Assembly: GCA_026225945.1 (NCBI GenBank)
Contig: JAMJFZ010001264.1
Coordinates: 1,392,501-1,456,500, forward strand
Origin: Cricetomys ansorgei
Lineage: Eukaryota; Chordata; Mammalia; Rodentia; Nesomyidae
Reading direction: 5' to 3'
Length of the DNA: 64,000 nucleotides
Below, one piece after another: positions 10,141 through 22,426 of this stretch (its first letter is position 1; each line of letters starts with the position of its first letter). The notes under the pieces are model-generated. The model saw only the letters and a list, made by a program, of their open reading frames with translations. It was not told the DNA's origin and did no database searches. The translations under genes and the position numbers were made by a program.

Positions 10141-12065
10141 CCCTCTGTTCATTTAGGTGAGAACTGCTCGTTCAGGGAGAGTTAGTTCACACGTGCAGCC
10201 CCAGTGCTGTGCCATCTTTAATCACCACAGCGCGTCCACTCCTGGATGAGGAGTATTTTCTTCAGCTGTTGCTTCTGAGTGTATTTTTAAACCAGCCTTG
10301 CTTTCCATAAAGGACACTGTCAGGCTAGACATCTTCTGTAAGCTTGCCGGATTTGCATTTATCCTAAAACTGTCAGCTCATCACTGGGGAAGGGAGGGGT
10401 TTGACACTTTACCTTCAATGGATATATATTAATTTTTAGCTTACTGAGTTCCTCTGCAAACTTTGGGCTTAAAACAGCTGTTTTTTTTTTTCCTTTGTGA
10501 ATCATTTCTTTCACCTCGATTTCGGTGCTTCGCTTGTTCCTGATTCTTTCCTACAGGCAACTCACAGGTTCGTTCTTTGTAGTCTCTTTCTCTGGGACTT
10601 CTTAGATAGTGTCACCCTTTGTTTGACTTAAGCGTCCAGACATAACTTTAACCCGGGCCTAGATGCTGGCAGCTGTGAGCTCAAGTCTCACAGCACTGCC
10701 CTACTTCGGGATTTTCAGCGACTAGTTGGTTATTTTATTTTCATTTGAATATCACCTTGAACACAAACTCACCAATTTTGAGCGTCCTGCATAGATCGTT
10801 AAGAAAATTCCATTACTTTTCAAAGTGCATGGTATTTAATAACCTTTCCTAACATGATGCTTACCACCATTATAAATTACTGGGCAAAGGATGAATAAAT
10901 GTGTAAAGTTCAAATTCCCCAGCCAAGAGAACGGCAACTTCGTAGTATCTTCAATTTCATGCTCCCCGCTCTCTTTTCTGACCCCTCTGTCCATCTGCTC
11001 TCAGCTAATCTAAGTTTATTTTTTTCTATGCCTATGAATAAAAATACGTTGATTCTATATTATCATTTCTATGTATGTTGTTTATTTTCTCTTTATCTAT
11101 TCATCTTATAAGATTTATTTCAAGTGTTTCTATATTTAACCAAGGGCCCCCAGGCAAAGTTAATGCCAGTTTTGTCTGTGATTTTTTTAGTATATCTCGG
11201 TGTATAAACTGTACTTTAAGTAAATGTTGATCTGAGTGCTTTTCTCCTCCACTTCGAGCCGTCTGGGCTGAAGGAGTGAAACGTTCTACTTTCTGTTTAT
11301 TGTTGTCATCCGTGGTCTCTTATCACATTTGGGGAGGGGCTGATGCAAGAGTAACTCTTCTAGATCCACTATCATCGGAATATCTTGCCAAAGATAGTAT
11401 TCTGAGCAGTCGGGAATAGCTTACTTGATTTCCTCCACGTGCCCAGTGAAGACGGGAACATTTAGAATACAATATAAAAGAGCCTTTCATCTTTCATCCA
11501 GAAAGAAAGGGAGAGCCAGCAGAGGTCGAGGAACTCAGAAATCAATCAGGAAAAACCATAAAAATGTGATTGCGATGGAGAGGACATGAAGATAGCCTCC
11601 AAAGAGCGCTCTTCTCTTTATTTCACTAACCCGAAGGTATTCTTTCCTCCCATGGTTTTGGTCAAGGACAACATCATCCTCTTAGCGCCCTGTCCCAGTC
11701 TCCAGCCTCCCGTGTGAAAGCCTGGAGGCAGTCTCGCCACTTCCCCTCAGTACTCATTGGTGCAATGGTCTGATTGAATACAGCCATGCTTGAGCATCAA
11801 GTTCCAATCAACGCTGGGAAGCAGGAAGTAGCAGTGAGCATGCAGAATGCAAGTTGAGAGTACTGGGTTAACCTGTGTGAAATACTGGACGGCAGTTGGG
11901 ATTGCAAGCTGTAGCAGCTGGCGCTCAAGTATGTTCACTGTAGTGTTCCATTTAAAACGAAGCTGGACGACACCTCAAATGTCTGATCTGTTCTTTTTAC
12001 ACAACCAACTGAATTTTAATATACTTACCATAAGCCTTTATCTCATAGCTTCTGCTTATACAAAG
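10141..12065. other. Repeat-poor block with scattered CpGs
   Basis: I see no young SINE, LINE or LTR in about 1.9 kb. CpG dinucleotides occur more often than in neighbouring DNA (near 10231, 10519-10532, 10653, 11599-11607 and 11686). A TATAAAAG octamer lies near 11474, but no open frame or initiator context makes a promoter call safe. It could be conserved regulatory DNA; a multi-species alignment would decide. Confidence 0.35.
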
Positions 12066-12210
12066 TTTGTTTTGTTTTTGTTGTTTGAGACAAGGCCCTA
12101 GAATATAATCCTGGCTAGCTTTGTCTTTGCTGTGTAGTGTAAGCTGAACTAAAACTTGCAGCAATCCCCCCCCCCCCCCCTTCAACCTCCTGAAAGCTAA
12201 GATTGCCATC
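12066..12210 (-). mobile_element. Degenerate B1-like SINE with a C15 run
   Basis: It starts 'TTTGTTGTTTGAGACAAGG' and continues with 'ATAATCCTGGCTAGCTTTG', 'AACTTGCAGCAATCC' and 'CAACCTCCTGAAAGCTAAGA', the order of an old reverse-complemented B1. A C15 homopolymer at 12166-12180 replaces the usual 'CCTCCTGCC' stretch and is probably expanded from it. Confidence 0.6.
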
Positions 12211-12214
12211 ACCA

Positions 12215-13907
12215 ACCAGCAAGTCTGGTGTCTGATTTCAAAACTTTGCCTTTATTTCTGCCTCTCCAGTTTGCCTTGCCATGCTTCTACAGGAGGAGAT
12301 GTTTCATTGTTCACAGTATCTGCTCTTTCTTTCAGTAATAGCAGCACTTCACCTCACCTGCCCCAAAATCCATAGTTTATACTGAATATATTATTAAATT
12401 CCCTGTATCTTCCTGAAATTTTAAGTGTATCTTACTTGCACAAATACTTTTATAAGAATCAATAATATCCTAAGCATATTATTTAAAAAGTAAAATAAAA
12501 TTTTGTTTTATATGTAATAATAATATAAAGTGTATTATGTAAAGAATTTTGAGTCAGATAGACATGCAAAGCATATTTTTCTTGATTAAGCAAGTAAGCA
12601 TAAGCCTTAAAATGCAGGTATGTTATAGTTGAGTATGTATATGAACTCTAGATAGAAAATTATCAACATTTTTTTCCCACACACTTAGACACTCTTTAGA
12701 ATATTCAAAAGGCATGCAGACACTATTTATTGTGCTAATCTCCTTTATATATTACAAATCATTGTTATTGTTAAATGAGGAAAATATTCTATTGAAATAA
12801 CGAGAACAAAATCAAAACACAAAAATAAAAATGCCTCCATTTGCTTCCAAGGTTATGCCTCAAAAGTGAGCTGAAAAGAGTTGTTTTTTTTTTTTTTTTT
12901 TTTTTTTTGTGAGTACAATACTTGATTTTTAACAGGTATTCAAGAATTAAGAATATACTAGAGTTCATGCTCCTGCATATGCGATAGCCAGTAAGGTCAC
13001 ATGATCAAGTTCTAACCAATGGGTGTGAGGCCAACTTCTATAAGAAAAGATGTTTCTTCTTCTTTTCCCATTTCCAGTCTCCTACGGATAAACATAGAGG
13101 AAGAAATTTCTTTCACGTGATAAGAGTGTCATTTCAGGAATGGATGCTAAGCAGATGAAAGGATCTTGAGTCCATGGTCCTGAGGCATTGATTTTTCGGT
13201 AGTACCAGACATCGCATATGCCTGCCCTGCCTCATGCCTCTCTGGCCTTCTCTCTGATGGCAGCTGCGTAGGCAGTGGAAAGTCCCAGAAGAGCTCCGAC
13301 TCAATTTCTGCTCACTGTGACCTGCAACGAGTACATTCCACATGCCTGCATTTTTTTGTCACTCAACTTCTACTGGGATATGAACAGCACTGGACAGGAC
13401 TTTCCCAGGTAGTACCTGTGCAACTGGGAAGAACAAGGCATTTCATACTCTTGGAGGAAACTGATACCTGCAGGGAAATGAGCAACATTAGACAAGAGGG
13501 CCTTTCCCTCATCTTTTCAGTGAATATCTCCTTCAGAGAACATCTTAGAATGCATTTGAAGCATATCTCATGAAGTCAATGCAAATTTTTGCCCCCTAAG
13601 ACCCTTACATTTTATGTTGAACAAGGATAACAACCAACTCAAGCAACTCAAGATTAAAGCAAGAAGGTGACCATGACCATGACCATGATTAAAATACCCT
13701 TTACTTTATGGTTACATGTATAAGAATATTCACACTTCTGAGTGAAATTTAATTTTAAGAAAATTTAATTTTAATTATAAGGATATGCAGAAATTGGGAA
13801 GTCCAGCACAGAATGTTCTTTTGGAAACAAGTCTTAACGAGGTTGAACTGGGACCCTTACACTTCATTAGTTGCATTTGGATGAACAAGCTGAGAATCAT
13901 GAATCTT
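12215..13907. other. AT-rich intergenic DNA with a T25 run
   Basis: Positions 12360-12830 are strongly AT-rich. A 25-base T run lies at 12884-12908, and it may be the reverse-complement tail of a retroposed copy I cannot identify. A short (CATGAC)n lies near 13668-13690. There is no gene. Confidence 0.5.
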
Positions 13908-14031
13908 TTTTATTTCCCCAAGACAGGGTTTCTCTGTTGTAACTATGGCAGCCATAGAACTCACTCTGTAGACCAGGCTGGCCTGGAGATCCACCTGCCT
14001 CTGTCTCCTGAATGCTGGGATTAAAGGCAAA
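13908..14031 (-). mobile_element. B1 SINE with 13-bp target-site duplication
   Basis: The body contains 'CAAGACAGGGTTTCTCTG', 'TTGTAAC', 'GAACTCACTCTGTAGACCAG' and 'TGCTGGGATTAAAGGC', the reverse complement of B1. A 10-14-bp internal deletion removes the text between 'GGCCTG' and 'GAGATCCACC'. It is flanked by the perfect 13-bp direct repeat AATCATGAATCTT at 13895-13907 and 14032-14044, the hallmark of L1-mediated insertion. Confidence 0.95.
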
Positions 14032-14281
14032 AATCATGAATCTTGATGTCTTTTTCTGATGCCTGGGATATGCATACAGCATCCATAGATGTAGACTTCT
14101 TTGGTTGAGGAGCTGTTCAATACACTAACCTCTGTGTAAGTCTCAAAATATGCTTCTTATCTTTAAAATTTGTCCCCATAGAATTTCATTAACCAAAAAC
14201 TAGAATAAGAGATTGGTAGATTCTAAGTGGGAAAATATCACTCACATTCCCAGAGAAAAGAGCTTATGCAACCAAAATAAT

Positions 14282-14506
14282 TCATTTTTATTTTTAATTA
14301 TGTATATATGCGCATGCCTATGTGTGGGTTTGTTTACATGAGTGCACATGTTCTTGAAGACCATAAGAGATCTTGAAGACCATTGGATCCCTTAGATCTG
14401 AAATCACAGCAGGTTATGAACTGTCTGAGGAGGGTATGAAGAACTAAACTTGGATCTTCTATAGAAATAGTTTATACCCTTAACTGCTAAGCCATCTCTC
14501 CATGTC
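14282..14506 (-). mobile_element. B3A-type SINE
   Basis: On the plus strand it has a T-rich left edge, a 'TGTATATATGCGCATG' alternating section, 'GGATCCCTTAGATCTG', 'GCAGGTTATGAACTG', and ends at 'CTTAACTGCTAAGCCATCTC', the complement of the B2-family tRNA head. A 12-bp string CTTGAAGACCAT is repeated near 14354 and 14373. Confidence 0.75.
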
Positions 14507-14509
14507 CAA

Positions 14510-16165
14510 CTACTAAAATAAATTTAATACTTGGCTAGAAAATACAGAGTTTTAATTTTCAAGGACCTAAGGACTTTGAGAGGGAGCAAAATACATGACT
14601 GTTTACCCCCTGAAGCTAGCTCCCTAGTGAATAATAGAGATGTATCTACTTAGAAGTAGAATATTCACAATGGTTTTCTGATCTGTGTGAACTATAAAAT
14701 CTGTTATGGGAAAAAAAAAGGCAATGCAATCCTTAAAATATGTTCAACATCACCTCACCAGTATAATAAAACAAAATGGACAATTCACTCTTGAAAAAAA
14801 TTAAGATTGATACCATTCTCAAGACATCAAAATTATAGGAGTGTGATCCTTTTCACAGCACCATTGGCTTGTTTGTTGGATCTCTGAGAATCTAGGAGAC
14901 TCAGAACCAGAAGTAAATCATTGCTAGTCACCACAACCTTAATTGATAGTATCATTACTCCAATACCAGCTATTACTCAGATGGCTTCATCTTTACTTGA
15001 ATTAATACTTGGTATCTTATTAATCTTGCCAATGTGGCCAATGTGCTCCTTTCCATGTACCAGGTGCTGCTTGTGTTTGCATAGAGATGATAGCTGAACA
15101 CATTGGATCATGTCCACTGTCTTATCCAGAACTTTCCCCCAGTAGCTAAGATACAGCAGAAACTTGCTTTGGCTGCATACACTATTTGATAAAAAATAGT
15201 GATAAAAGAAATTTGATAAAATAGACAGTTAATACCATGAATATAACCCTCAAATGATAGCAACAAGGTACCTTAAGTCAGTGTTTCCATCTCCCTTTAT
15301 TCAAATGGACAAGTCTGGAAGACATTCCACATATTTCTCAAGAAGTTCTCATAAAAAAATGTCCCTGATACTCAGCGATGTGTAGAATGGTTTATTCTTT
15401 ATTGCTTAAAACCAAACAAGCTACCTCAAAATAAGTTTTTGTCTTGGGTCTGTGTTTGGGAGAACACGAAATTGACACAGCACCAGTTTCTTATTTGATA
15501 TAAAAGAAACAAACATTTATTTATGCTCTCATAATTTTGGTCAAAATATATGTGGCTGATATACTCTAATTCTATTGATTCCTTCTATACTTCTCCATCC
15601 TGACATATCTTTTCAGTTTCAATTTCTATGTATAACTGTCCTTCCCTAGTATATGTTAGTTTAACTTGGAGAGAGAAAGACTTTGATTGACTTATCTCAT
15701 CATTGTACACCAAGGCAATCCATAACCTGGATGTAGACTGACTGGCCTTCTGGGAAAAGTATTACTGGATGAATTAACTATGTCCAGAAAAGTGGCGGGA
15801 GTATGGTGATAAACACGGCTGTTCTTTCAGCAAGGGAATGAATGAATGAGACACTTTCCCACAGAAGGAGTTGTGAGACCAGACAGACTCCAGACTGAAT
15901 GGAATGGCATTACCCTTTTCAACCTCTGCATTCTCATTTCCATTCTTTCCCTTCATCTCCACGGAAACAAAACTACCCCATACTTACTAAGTTCCTGTGG
16001 GTGAGCAAATTTCTTCTGCAACAAACCACTCATGTACTGTGTTGTTTACTTATCTCATCGCTGTCACAACATACTTTGACCCCCCCCACACATACATACC
16101 CAAAACAAACAAACAAAAATAAAAAATACCTAAGGGAGTAAGAGGTTTTGTCTCTTCCCTTTCTG
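14510..16165. other. AT-rich intergenic DNA
   Basis: No gene. Around 15655-15790 the text 'TTAGTTTAACTTGGAGAGAG' hints at a worn copy of a rodent repeat, but it is too weak to call. A C-run followed by (AAAC)n-like sequence is at 16081-16125. Confidence 0.45.
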
Positions 16166-16169
16166 GGAA

Positions 16170-16485
16170 AATCCACTCTATCTTAGAGGGGAAAGGGACT
16201 TATGAAGGCTTCAGCAAGAAACTGACTATCACACTGTGTATGCAGTCAGGAACTGATAGCAAGGAATGCTGCTGGTTATCTGCTTTTCTCCCATTCAGTC
16301 CAGTACTCACGTCCAGGGAGATGAGTCTTTCTACCCCACATAAGAATCAAGATAATCTCTACACAAAGGCTGCAGGCAACTTACTCTAGATAATCTCCCT
16401 CCCAGGTATGCATAGAAATTGTTCTAGATGATTCTAGATCAGATCAAGTTAATAATCAAGATTAACATTCATTTTCATTACATTT
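16170..16485 (-). mobile_element. Muroid interspersed repeat, family 'X' copy 1
   Basis: Ordered blocks 'CAGTCAGGAACTGATAGCAA', 'AATGCTGCTGG', 'TTCAGTCCAG', 'TCTAGATAATCTCCCTCCCAG', 'GATTCTAGATCAGATCAAGT' and 'AATAATCAAGATTAAC' match the reverse orientation of a common muroid repeat that begins 'TGGTTAATCTTGATTGTCAA'. Other copies here are at 51745, 59735 and 63893. I know the element from rodent genomes but am not sure of its database name. Confidence 0.65.
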
Positions 16486-16489
16486 TCAT

Positions 16490-17370
16490 AACTCCTCTGT
16501 AGTAGTTTTTTTAAAATTTTAATTAAAACAATTTTAATAATTGTTCCAAGCATTGTTCAAGCATATATTATAGAATAGTTTGCCTACACACCAAGCTTAA
16601 TATTTAAGGATACATCTAAGCTATCTCCTAGAATGTAAGATTTTTAGGGATATGTCTCGGTCTTCTGCTCATAGATATTGGATAGATACAATTTATTCGA
16701 TGATCCTTGGATCTTTCTTTTGTCATCTTCTTATGCACATATGGAGTTCTCAAATCTGAGTAAATTACAATTTTAAGTGACAAAATAATTCAACAAAATA
16801 AGATTATTGACATTAAAAATACGCTGTCAAGATATATTAATAGCAACTTGGTAAGAATAAAACAGATTATATAGCAGTGTGGGCTATATTGAAGAGGAAA
16901 AGTAAATCCAGAATCTGTCTATTCTATCCAACTAAAAGACTAATATGCATTGTCCATTGATCAATGATATTAATTCTTGTGTAACTAATCTATTAATACA
17001 GAGATGATAAATCCATGAATACATAAGTGCTACTAGAAACAAAATCATTTAATTGAACAACCTTCACTGACTTTTACTTACTATATTTTTCCATTTTAAT
17101 GGTTTTTAAGATCTCAACTTAAAAAATTAAGAATATAAAATTGACTTTATATGCAATTAGAGTTATAGTCTAGTAGGTAAACAACATCAAAATCAACCTA
17201 TTTAATTCTTATAATAAAGATTAGCATAATTCTACTGGAGTCTAGTCAGATAGAGAAAATAGTTGTCAGAAGCCAATTGCTTGGAGAACTTCTTATGACC
17301 TTACACTACTGGGGAAACACAGATCCTTTAAGATTTTGTTGAAGGAAGTTGTCCTAATTTGCTTTCCGAT
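16490..17370. other. AT-rich intergenic DNA, nothing recognised
   Basis: Low GC, no open frames of note and no named repeat. Confidence 0.5.
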
Positions 17371-17374
17371 GATG

Positions 17375-17710
17375 TGCTAAAACATAGACCAAAAAATCAA
17401 CTTGGAGAAGAAAGGGCTAATTCCAGTTTACACTTGCAGGTCTCAAACGATCGTTGAAGGAAGTCACATTCGGAACTCAAGGCAAGAGCAGAAGCAGAGA
17501 CCATGGAAGGAGGTCGTCCTGGATTGCTTGCAGGCTGATACTCAGCTACCTTACTTATATAGCCCAGGAATGGCGCAGGACAAGTGAGCAGCATCGCGGA
17601 TCATAAATCAAGGCGGTCACTCGCAGACCAATCTGACTGATGCAATTCTTTAATTGAGGCTCCTTCTTTCCAGGCTGTGTCAAGTTGGCAATAAAAACTA
17701 ACTAGAACAG
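17375..17710 (+). mobile_element. Muroid interspersed repeat, family 'Y'
   Basis: It contains 'CAACTTGGAGAAGAAAGGGC', 'AGTTTACACTTGCAGG', 'CGTTGAAGGAAGTCA', 'GAACTCAAGGCAAGAGCAG', 'AGAGACCATGGAAGGAGG', 'TTATATAGCCCAGGAATGG' and ends 'GTGTCAAGTTGGCAATAAAA'. This order is that of an abundant muroid element whose end normally reads 'GTCAAGTTGACATAAAACTA'. About 100 bp of the usual 3' half appears to be missing. The database name is not certain to me. Confidence 0.7.
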
Positions 17711-18154
17711 ACATGAATTCCCACCACAGAGGAAAAAGTTTCTCTTTAATATATTGAATACATTTCTTGGAAACGAAAGGTTCATTGGGAACACCCTGAA
17801 ATTTGTTCACTGGCCTGTGTAGGTGACGTCTCCCAAGTTCCATCATTTTTTCGGAAAACAGAGTATACATTAACGCAAACATTATAAGGCTCTCTTTCCA
17901 TGTCTTAAACACTGAGAAACCTAAGTAAACGAATAAACTAGTCATATTCTGTTCTCTCAAGGGAGATAAAAAGAGTAGCACAGAAAATAAGAGAACGTGT
18001 GCATGTGCAATGTGCTATCAGAAAATTCTGATAAACGTATATTCTAGGAGGGAACAGTGAGTGTAATCTTAAAATGTAGTGTCAAGTCAGACGACTTCTG
18101 ATTAGTTGCTACCCGGCATCATAGAATTGTGTGCAAATTACTTCAAAGCTTTGT
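17711..18154. other. Intergenic DNA, nothing recognised
   Basis: A 126-codon minus-strand open frame (17601-17981) runs across the border of the family-Y repeat and so is unlikely to be a gene. Confidence 0.5.
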
Positions 18155-18300
18155 GTCCAGTGTCTTTTCCATTTACTGTTGGTGATCATATACATAATCC
18201 ATAGGGCTTTTGTAAAGATAAATGACTTGATATGTGGGGATCATTTAGAACACTGTGTGGGCCATACTAAGGACCCAATAAATTTGGATTATTAAATAAA
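18155..18300 (+). mobile_element. MIR SINE fragment
   Basis: The 3' half of MIR in direct orientation: 'TTTGTAAAGATAAATGACTT', 'ATTTAGAACACTGTGTGGGC' and 'CATACTAAGGACCCAATAAA', followed by AT-rich sequence. These match the 'AGCGCTTAGAACAGTGCCTG', 'CACATAGTAAGC' and 'CTCAATAAAT' part of the consensus. Confidence 0.75.
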
Positions 18301-21300
18301 GATGATAAATTATGATTGTTGTAGTCATTGAAGGGGAGTGCTTGCTGCTGGGAATGTACCTGGGAATGATGGAAAGGGAAGGGGTGGCTGAGTGGGGGGC
18401 AGGAGGGGAAGTGCAGTGAGAAACAGTACAGCGAGCTCCCCACTGGTCATTAAGAGCTCTCAGCCCTCACAGGAGCTCAGGCTTCTGACTTCTCCAGAGC
18501 ACGGCACCTGCGCCACTGAAGCATCCTTCACTCTCAGGAGTGTCTGCAGCTTGTGCTGCCGTGAAGGGTGAAGGACTCACACAAGGTCACGTGGAGAAGG
18601 ACAAGAAAGGACCTGATTCTTGCGTGGTTTCTTCTTCAGCACACCAGATGGACTTCCGAATAAAAACTCATTCATTTGATTTATCCTACAAAGCATACAT
18701 CCTTTTAAGATGACAAAAATTATCTTGGATGAGCACTAGAGAAGACTATTTATTCCTTGGGGCATGGATCCATGGTTTGTAATATAATAAGAAAGTCATC
18801 AAGAGTATTGCCGTGTCAGGAGAGGAAAGAAGCAACTGTTTGCTATTTGGACATTTCCAACAAGACGTCAGATTATTTTAAGTAAACTAATTTATATACT
18901 TTTATATCAGTAAATAATAATGATAACTTATGGCATATGCTTTTACAATATTCTAATAATTCTAGTATAGGATCCAATTCATGGAGTTATGTTTTCCAAA
19001 TATTTTTCTGTAAAAACCAAACTAAAAATTTCAAATGCATTCTTACTTCCTTACCCTGAGTCCTTATTTTAACAGTTGAGGGATATTCTGTATATAAGTT
19101 AATAGCCTCATTAGTAGTGACACTACTGACAAAGACTGATATTAATCTCATGATATGTTTATTATGACAGCAATAAATTTTAAATGGGTACCTGAAATTT
19201 TTATCAGTTGACAAGCCAGACCTGACTCACAGACTGAGCAAAGGGTACAACTTCAGGGCCTACAGGGAAAACCCATTCCCTTGAAAAATAGTTCCTTACA
19301 TTTTGCTTCACATTTGAAATTCCACAATAAAAATATTAGCCTTAAATACATTTGCGTGATCGGGTGTGTCTTGGGGTGTATGCATGTGTGTGTAGTTCTG
19401 TATGCACACATGTGTACACAGGTATACATGGCTCTAGGTTGATGCCAAGTGTCTTCTTCTATCAACATCCACTTTCTTTAGGGGGACAAGATATCTTCAC
19501 AGAACCCAGAGCACACTGATTCAGCTAGATTGCATTGTGAAGGTTGAATTCCAGCCACTCTGGTTCAGGAAGAGGGCTCAGGCTGTGCCCTCTTTATAAA
19601 CCGTTATTCTCCTGTCTTTTGAACCCTAACCTTCCTTTTATTTCCCTCTCCTCTTTTTTTTTTTTAACCTATGTTCTCACTTACTGTAGAACTTAACTGT
19701 TGGTTGAGGACTTCAGACTACTCAAACATCTATTCTGATAGCTGCCTGCTACATGCAGCTACCCATAATCCCTTTCCACTTGTAAGTATGAGCTTTTCGA
19801 AAAAACATCAGTGTCCTAGTAAGGCTCTCATGTTGCCCATCACTTATCCCGGTGCTAACTGTCATGGAATACACTAGTGTCTTTTCTGGTCTATCTACTA
19901 CACAGGAAAGGACTGGAAGCATTGGAGGCAGGAACTATATAACTCATAAGTAAATAAACACAAGCAAGTGAGTGCCCGAATAATCAAAAGATAAGAGTAA
20001 TCTACCTGAAAAATACATTTATACTTCCCGAGTCTTTTCAAGACAGATCCTGGTTGCTGGTGATCAAAAGCTGCCATCAGAGGCAAATGTAATGACCATC
20101 TCTCTTCCTGAACCTTGTGTAGCAAGGTTCAGGAAAAGGCAGTGTGATGAGAGTGAGATTAAGCAGTTTGATAACATCAGTCTCCGATCACCATTTCTCA
20201 CGGCGGACTAAATGATGAATGTGGGCCTGTCAGGCATCTATTGAAATCCTGGGAGCACCTGTCTTCTGGCTTCCAGGGTAGTTCTCTCCTTGCTCTGAGC
20301 AGGAGAAAAGAAAGTGCATGTCCGAGTTTAACTTTATCTCAGCCGCTCTAGAGACAGACTGGCTTTCTTTGTTTCTTGGAATCTTTCTTAGGTGGTTGCT
20401 TTTTTGTTGTTCCCTTTTCCTCGTGGGTAACTGCAAATGAGTTGGAGTGTTGTTTTACTCAATCATTAACGTGCCCATGAATAGAATAGAGAGAAAAACA
20501 TTACAGGTTTTTAAGACATTTTTTGCGAGACAAAATAACTACTTTCCTCTCCAAGTAACTTCAGATTGTTAACCCAGGGATCCAGCAAGACTTTTGGGGC
20601 ATCTGTGCTAGGTGCTTTCAGCCCCATGGAGCATTCAAAGGTGATTAGACACTCATCAGTGTTTAGGTAATGGCCAATAAAAGTTTATGCTTCTTAGAGA
20701 TATCACAGTGGAATTTGGTGTTGGGCTCCGTAATAGAATCCGACTGTGTGTTACCAGCCATTGTTTTGGTAACCAGCTCTACAGACATTCATAGATCCTT
20801 TTCTGAGTGATAAGTGTCACAGAAATTTGTTCTCCCTTCCTGCATTTTATATTTTTAAGAACTGTAATTCCACATTTCTCTAAGGCTGCCTAGCTTCACT
20901 TGCTTAACTCCCAAATTTAATCTCTCATGATCTTTACTGCTAAGGGAGAGACACTGTGACTAGGAAGTCTCCTGTGTGCACCCAACAAGTATCTGAGTTA
21001 TGGTGACAGCCAAAGCTTTGGTCAGATACAGAAAGTTGGTGATCACCTAGACAAATATAGCTAAAGAATATAATTGTGTTGACATGTAGATCCATATAAA
21101 GTTTTAATTTTACCCAGTTGTCAATATCTAACTCCTGAGAATTGAAGGCGCTAATATGCATTTCTAGATGTCTTAACCCAGCTTTGGACTCTGTATGTGA
21201 CAATGCAACCCTTACAAATAAGATATGCTCATTGGTGCAACAGTGGCATGCCTGTTTCTGTCGTAACCAAACATTTCCTGCTTGCACCTGTGGCCTGCTC

Positions 21301-22378
21301 CATGGAAGGGAATTTGTGTCTGCTACTATAAATATGGTAAAAACCAATTACTAGAGAGGTCGCAGGCCACAAGTGTAACCTACTATCAATGATTTGCTAA
21401 TAGACATGCCATTAAAATGATTTCTAAAGACCTATGTTTATGCTCATATACCAATGCAACACTCAGCCTTCATTAAGTTTCGTTTAGCAAGGGGACGTGC
21501 TGAGAATAAAGGATCATTGAGTGCTCAGACATAAATGGAACATCTATTTGACCCACTCTGAGTCCCAGGGAACATTGTTGAAGAGGTGATGGGAAGACAA
21601 TAGGAGCCAGAAGATGAAAATGAATACTATAACATAAACGCACAGCATCTGTGACCACCTATCTCCACAAGACATGAAAGCAGAAGGAAAGCACAATAAC
21701 ACAAGGTGCAAGGAGATCAGCACAAGTGGGAGAGGAATACAAAGAGGTACTGGGGTGTATGATTATAATATACTATATACTAGTAAGAAATTCTCAAAAA
21801 ATCAAATTTTAAAAAACCAGCTAATTATTTTCCATTGAGTCAGCCTTTCTGCATATCAGAAACCACCTGGAGATCAGTAGCCACTCCTGTACACATAGCA
21901 AGTACTTTGTGGTTCCCCACATCTTTCAAGTTTAATACTGTTGCAAAGCATAGATCAGTGCAAAATGCCTTTCATTGAGTGTCACCTACATGAGGTTATG
22001 TCAACATCTGGTGTTTCATGTACTGGGCCTACAGACTTTGCAGATAGTAATGACAATGTGTTTGATGTTTGGGAATAATTTGCACTTCCCAAATTGGATT
22101 AGCATACAGTATTTACAAATTGCTCTCTCCTAAATTACAGATCTCATAACTTCATGAAAGGTGTGAGATCATTTATAATTTTTTCCCTTTCTCAGCTGAA
22201 GGCACATCATCTTGAGTAGGTAGAAATAATTTGCTGAAAAGTCAGACATCCTCAAATTGCCCAGCCCTAGGTTATTTATGTGCGATCTCAACTTTACAAC
22301 CAATAGAAACTCTACCTCCAAGAACAGGAATTGAGTACACATTTGTCTTTCAGATCCTATGTTACCATACTACTGTTA
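18301..22378. other. Long repeat-poor intergenic stretch
   Basis: About 4 kb without a repeat I can name, apart from a TG-rich patch at 19367-19425. It includes a GC-richer, CpG-bearing part at 18340-18660. The longest open frame is 135 codons on the minus strand (20940-21347), which is within what chance gives across 64 kb and both strands. No splice-bounded exon stands out. Old, worn repeats below my recognition limit may be present. Confidence 0.45.
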
Positions 22379-22426
22379 AAGCAAGCCTGCAGTAATATAC
22401 AGAAGCAAGCCTGCAGTAATATACAG
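22379..22426. repeat. 24-bp tandem duplication
   Basis: Two identical adjacent 24-bp units, each beginning AAGCAAGCCTGC and ending AATATACAG. The perfect identity suggests a recent slippage or small duplication event. Confidence 0.95.

Noticed and set aside
11470..11485. TATAAAAG as a promoter
   Set aside because: A single TATA-like octamer without initiator, CpG island or downstream exon.
20940..21347. 135-codon minus-strand frame in repeat-free DNA
   Set aside because: Within chance length for 64 kb on both strands; no domain, splice or promoter context.
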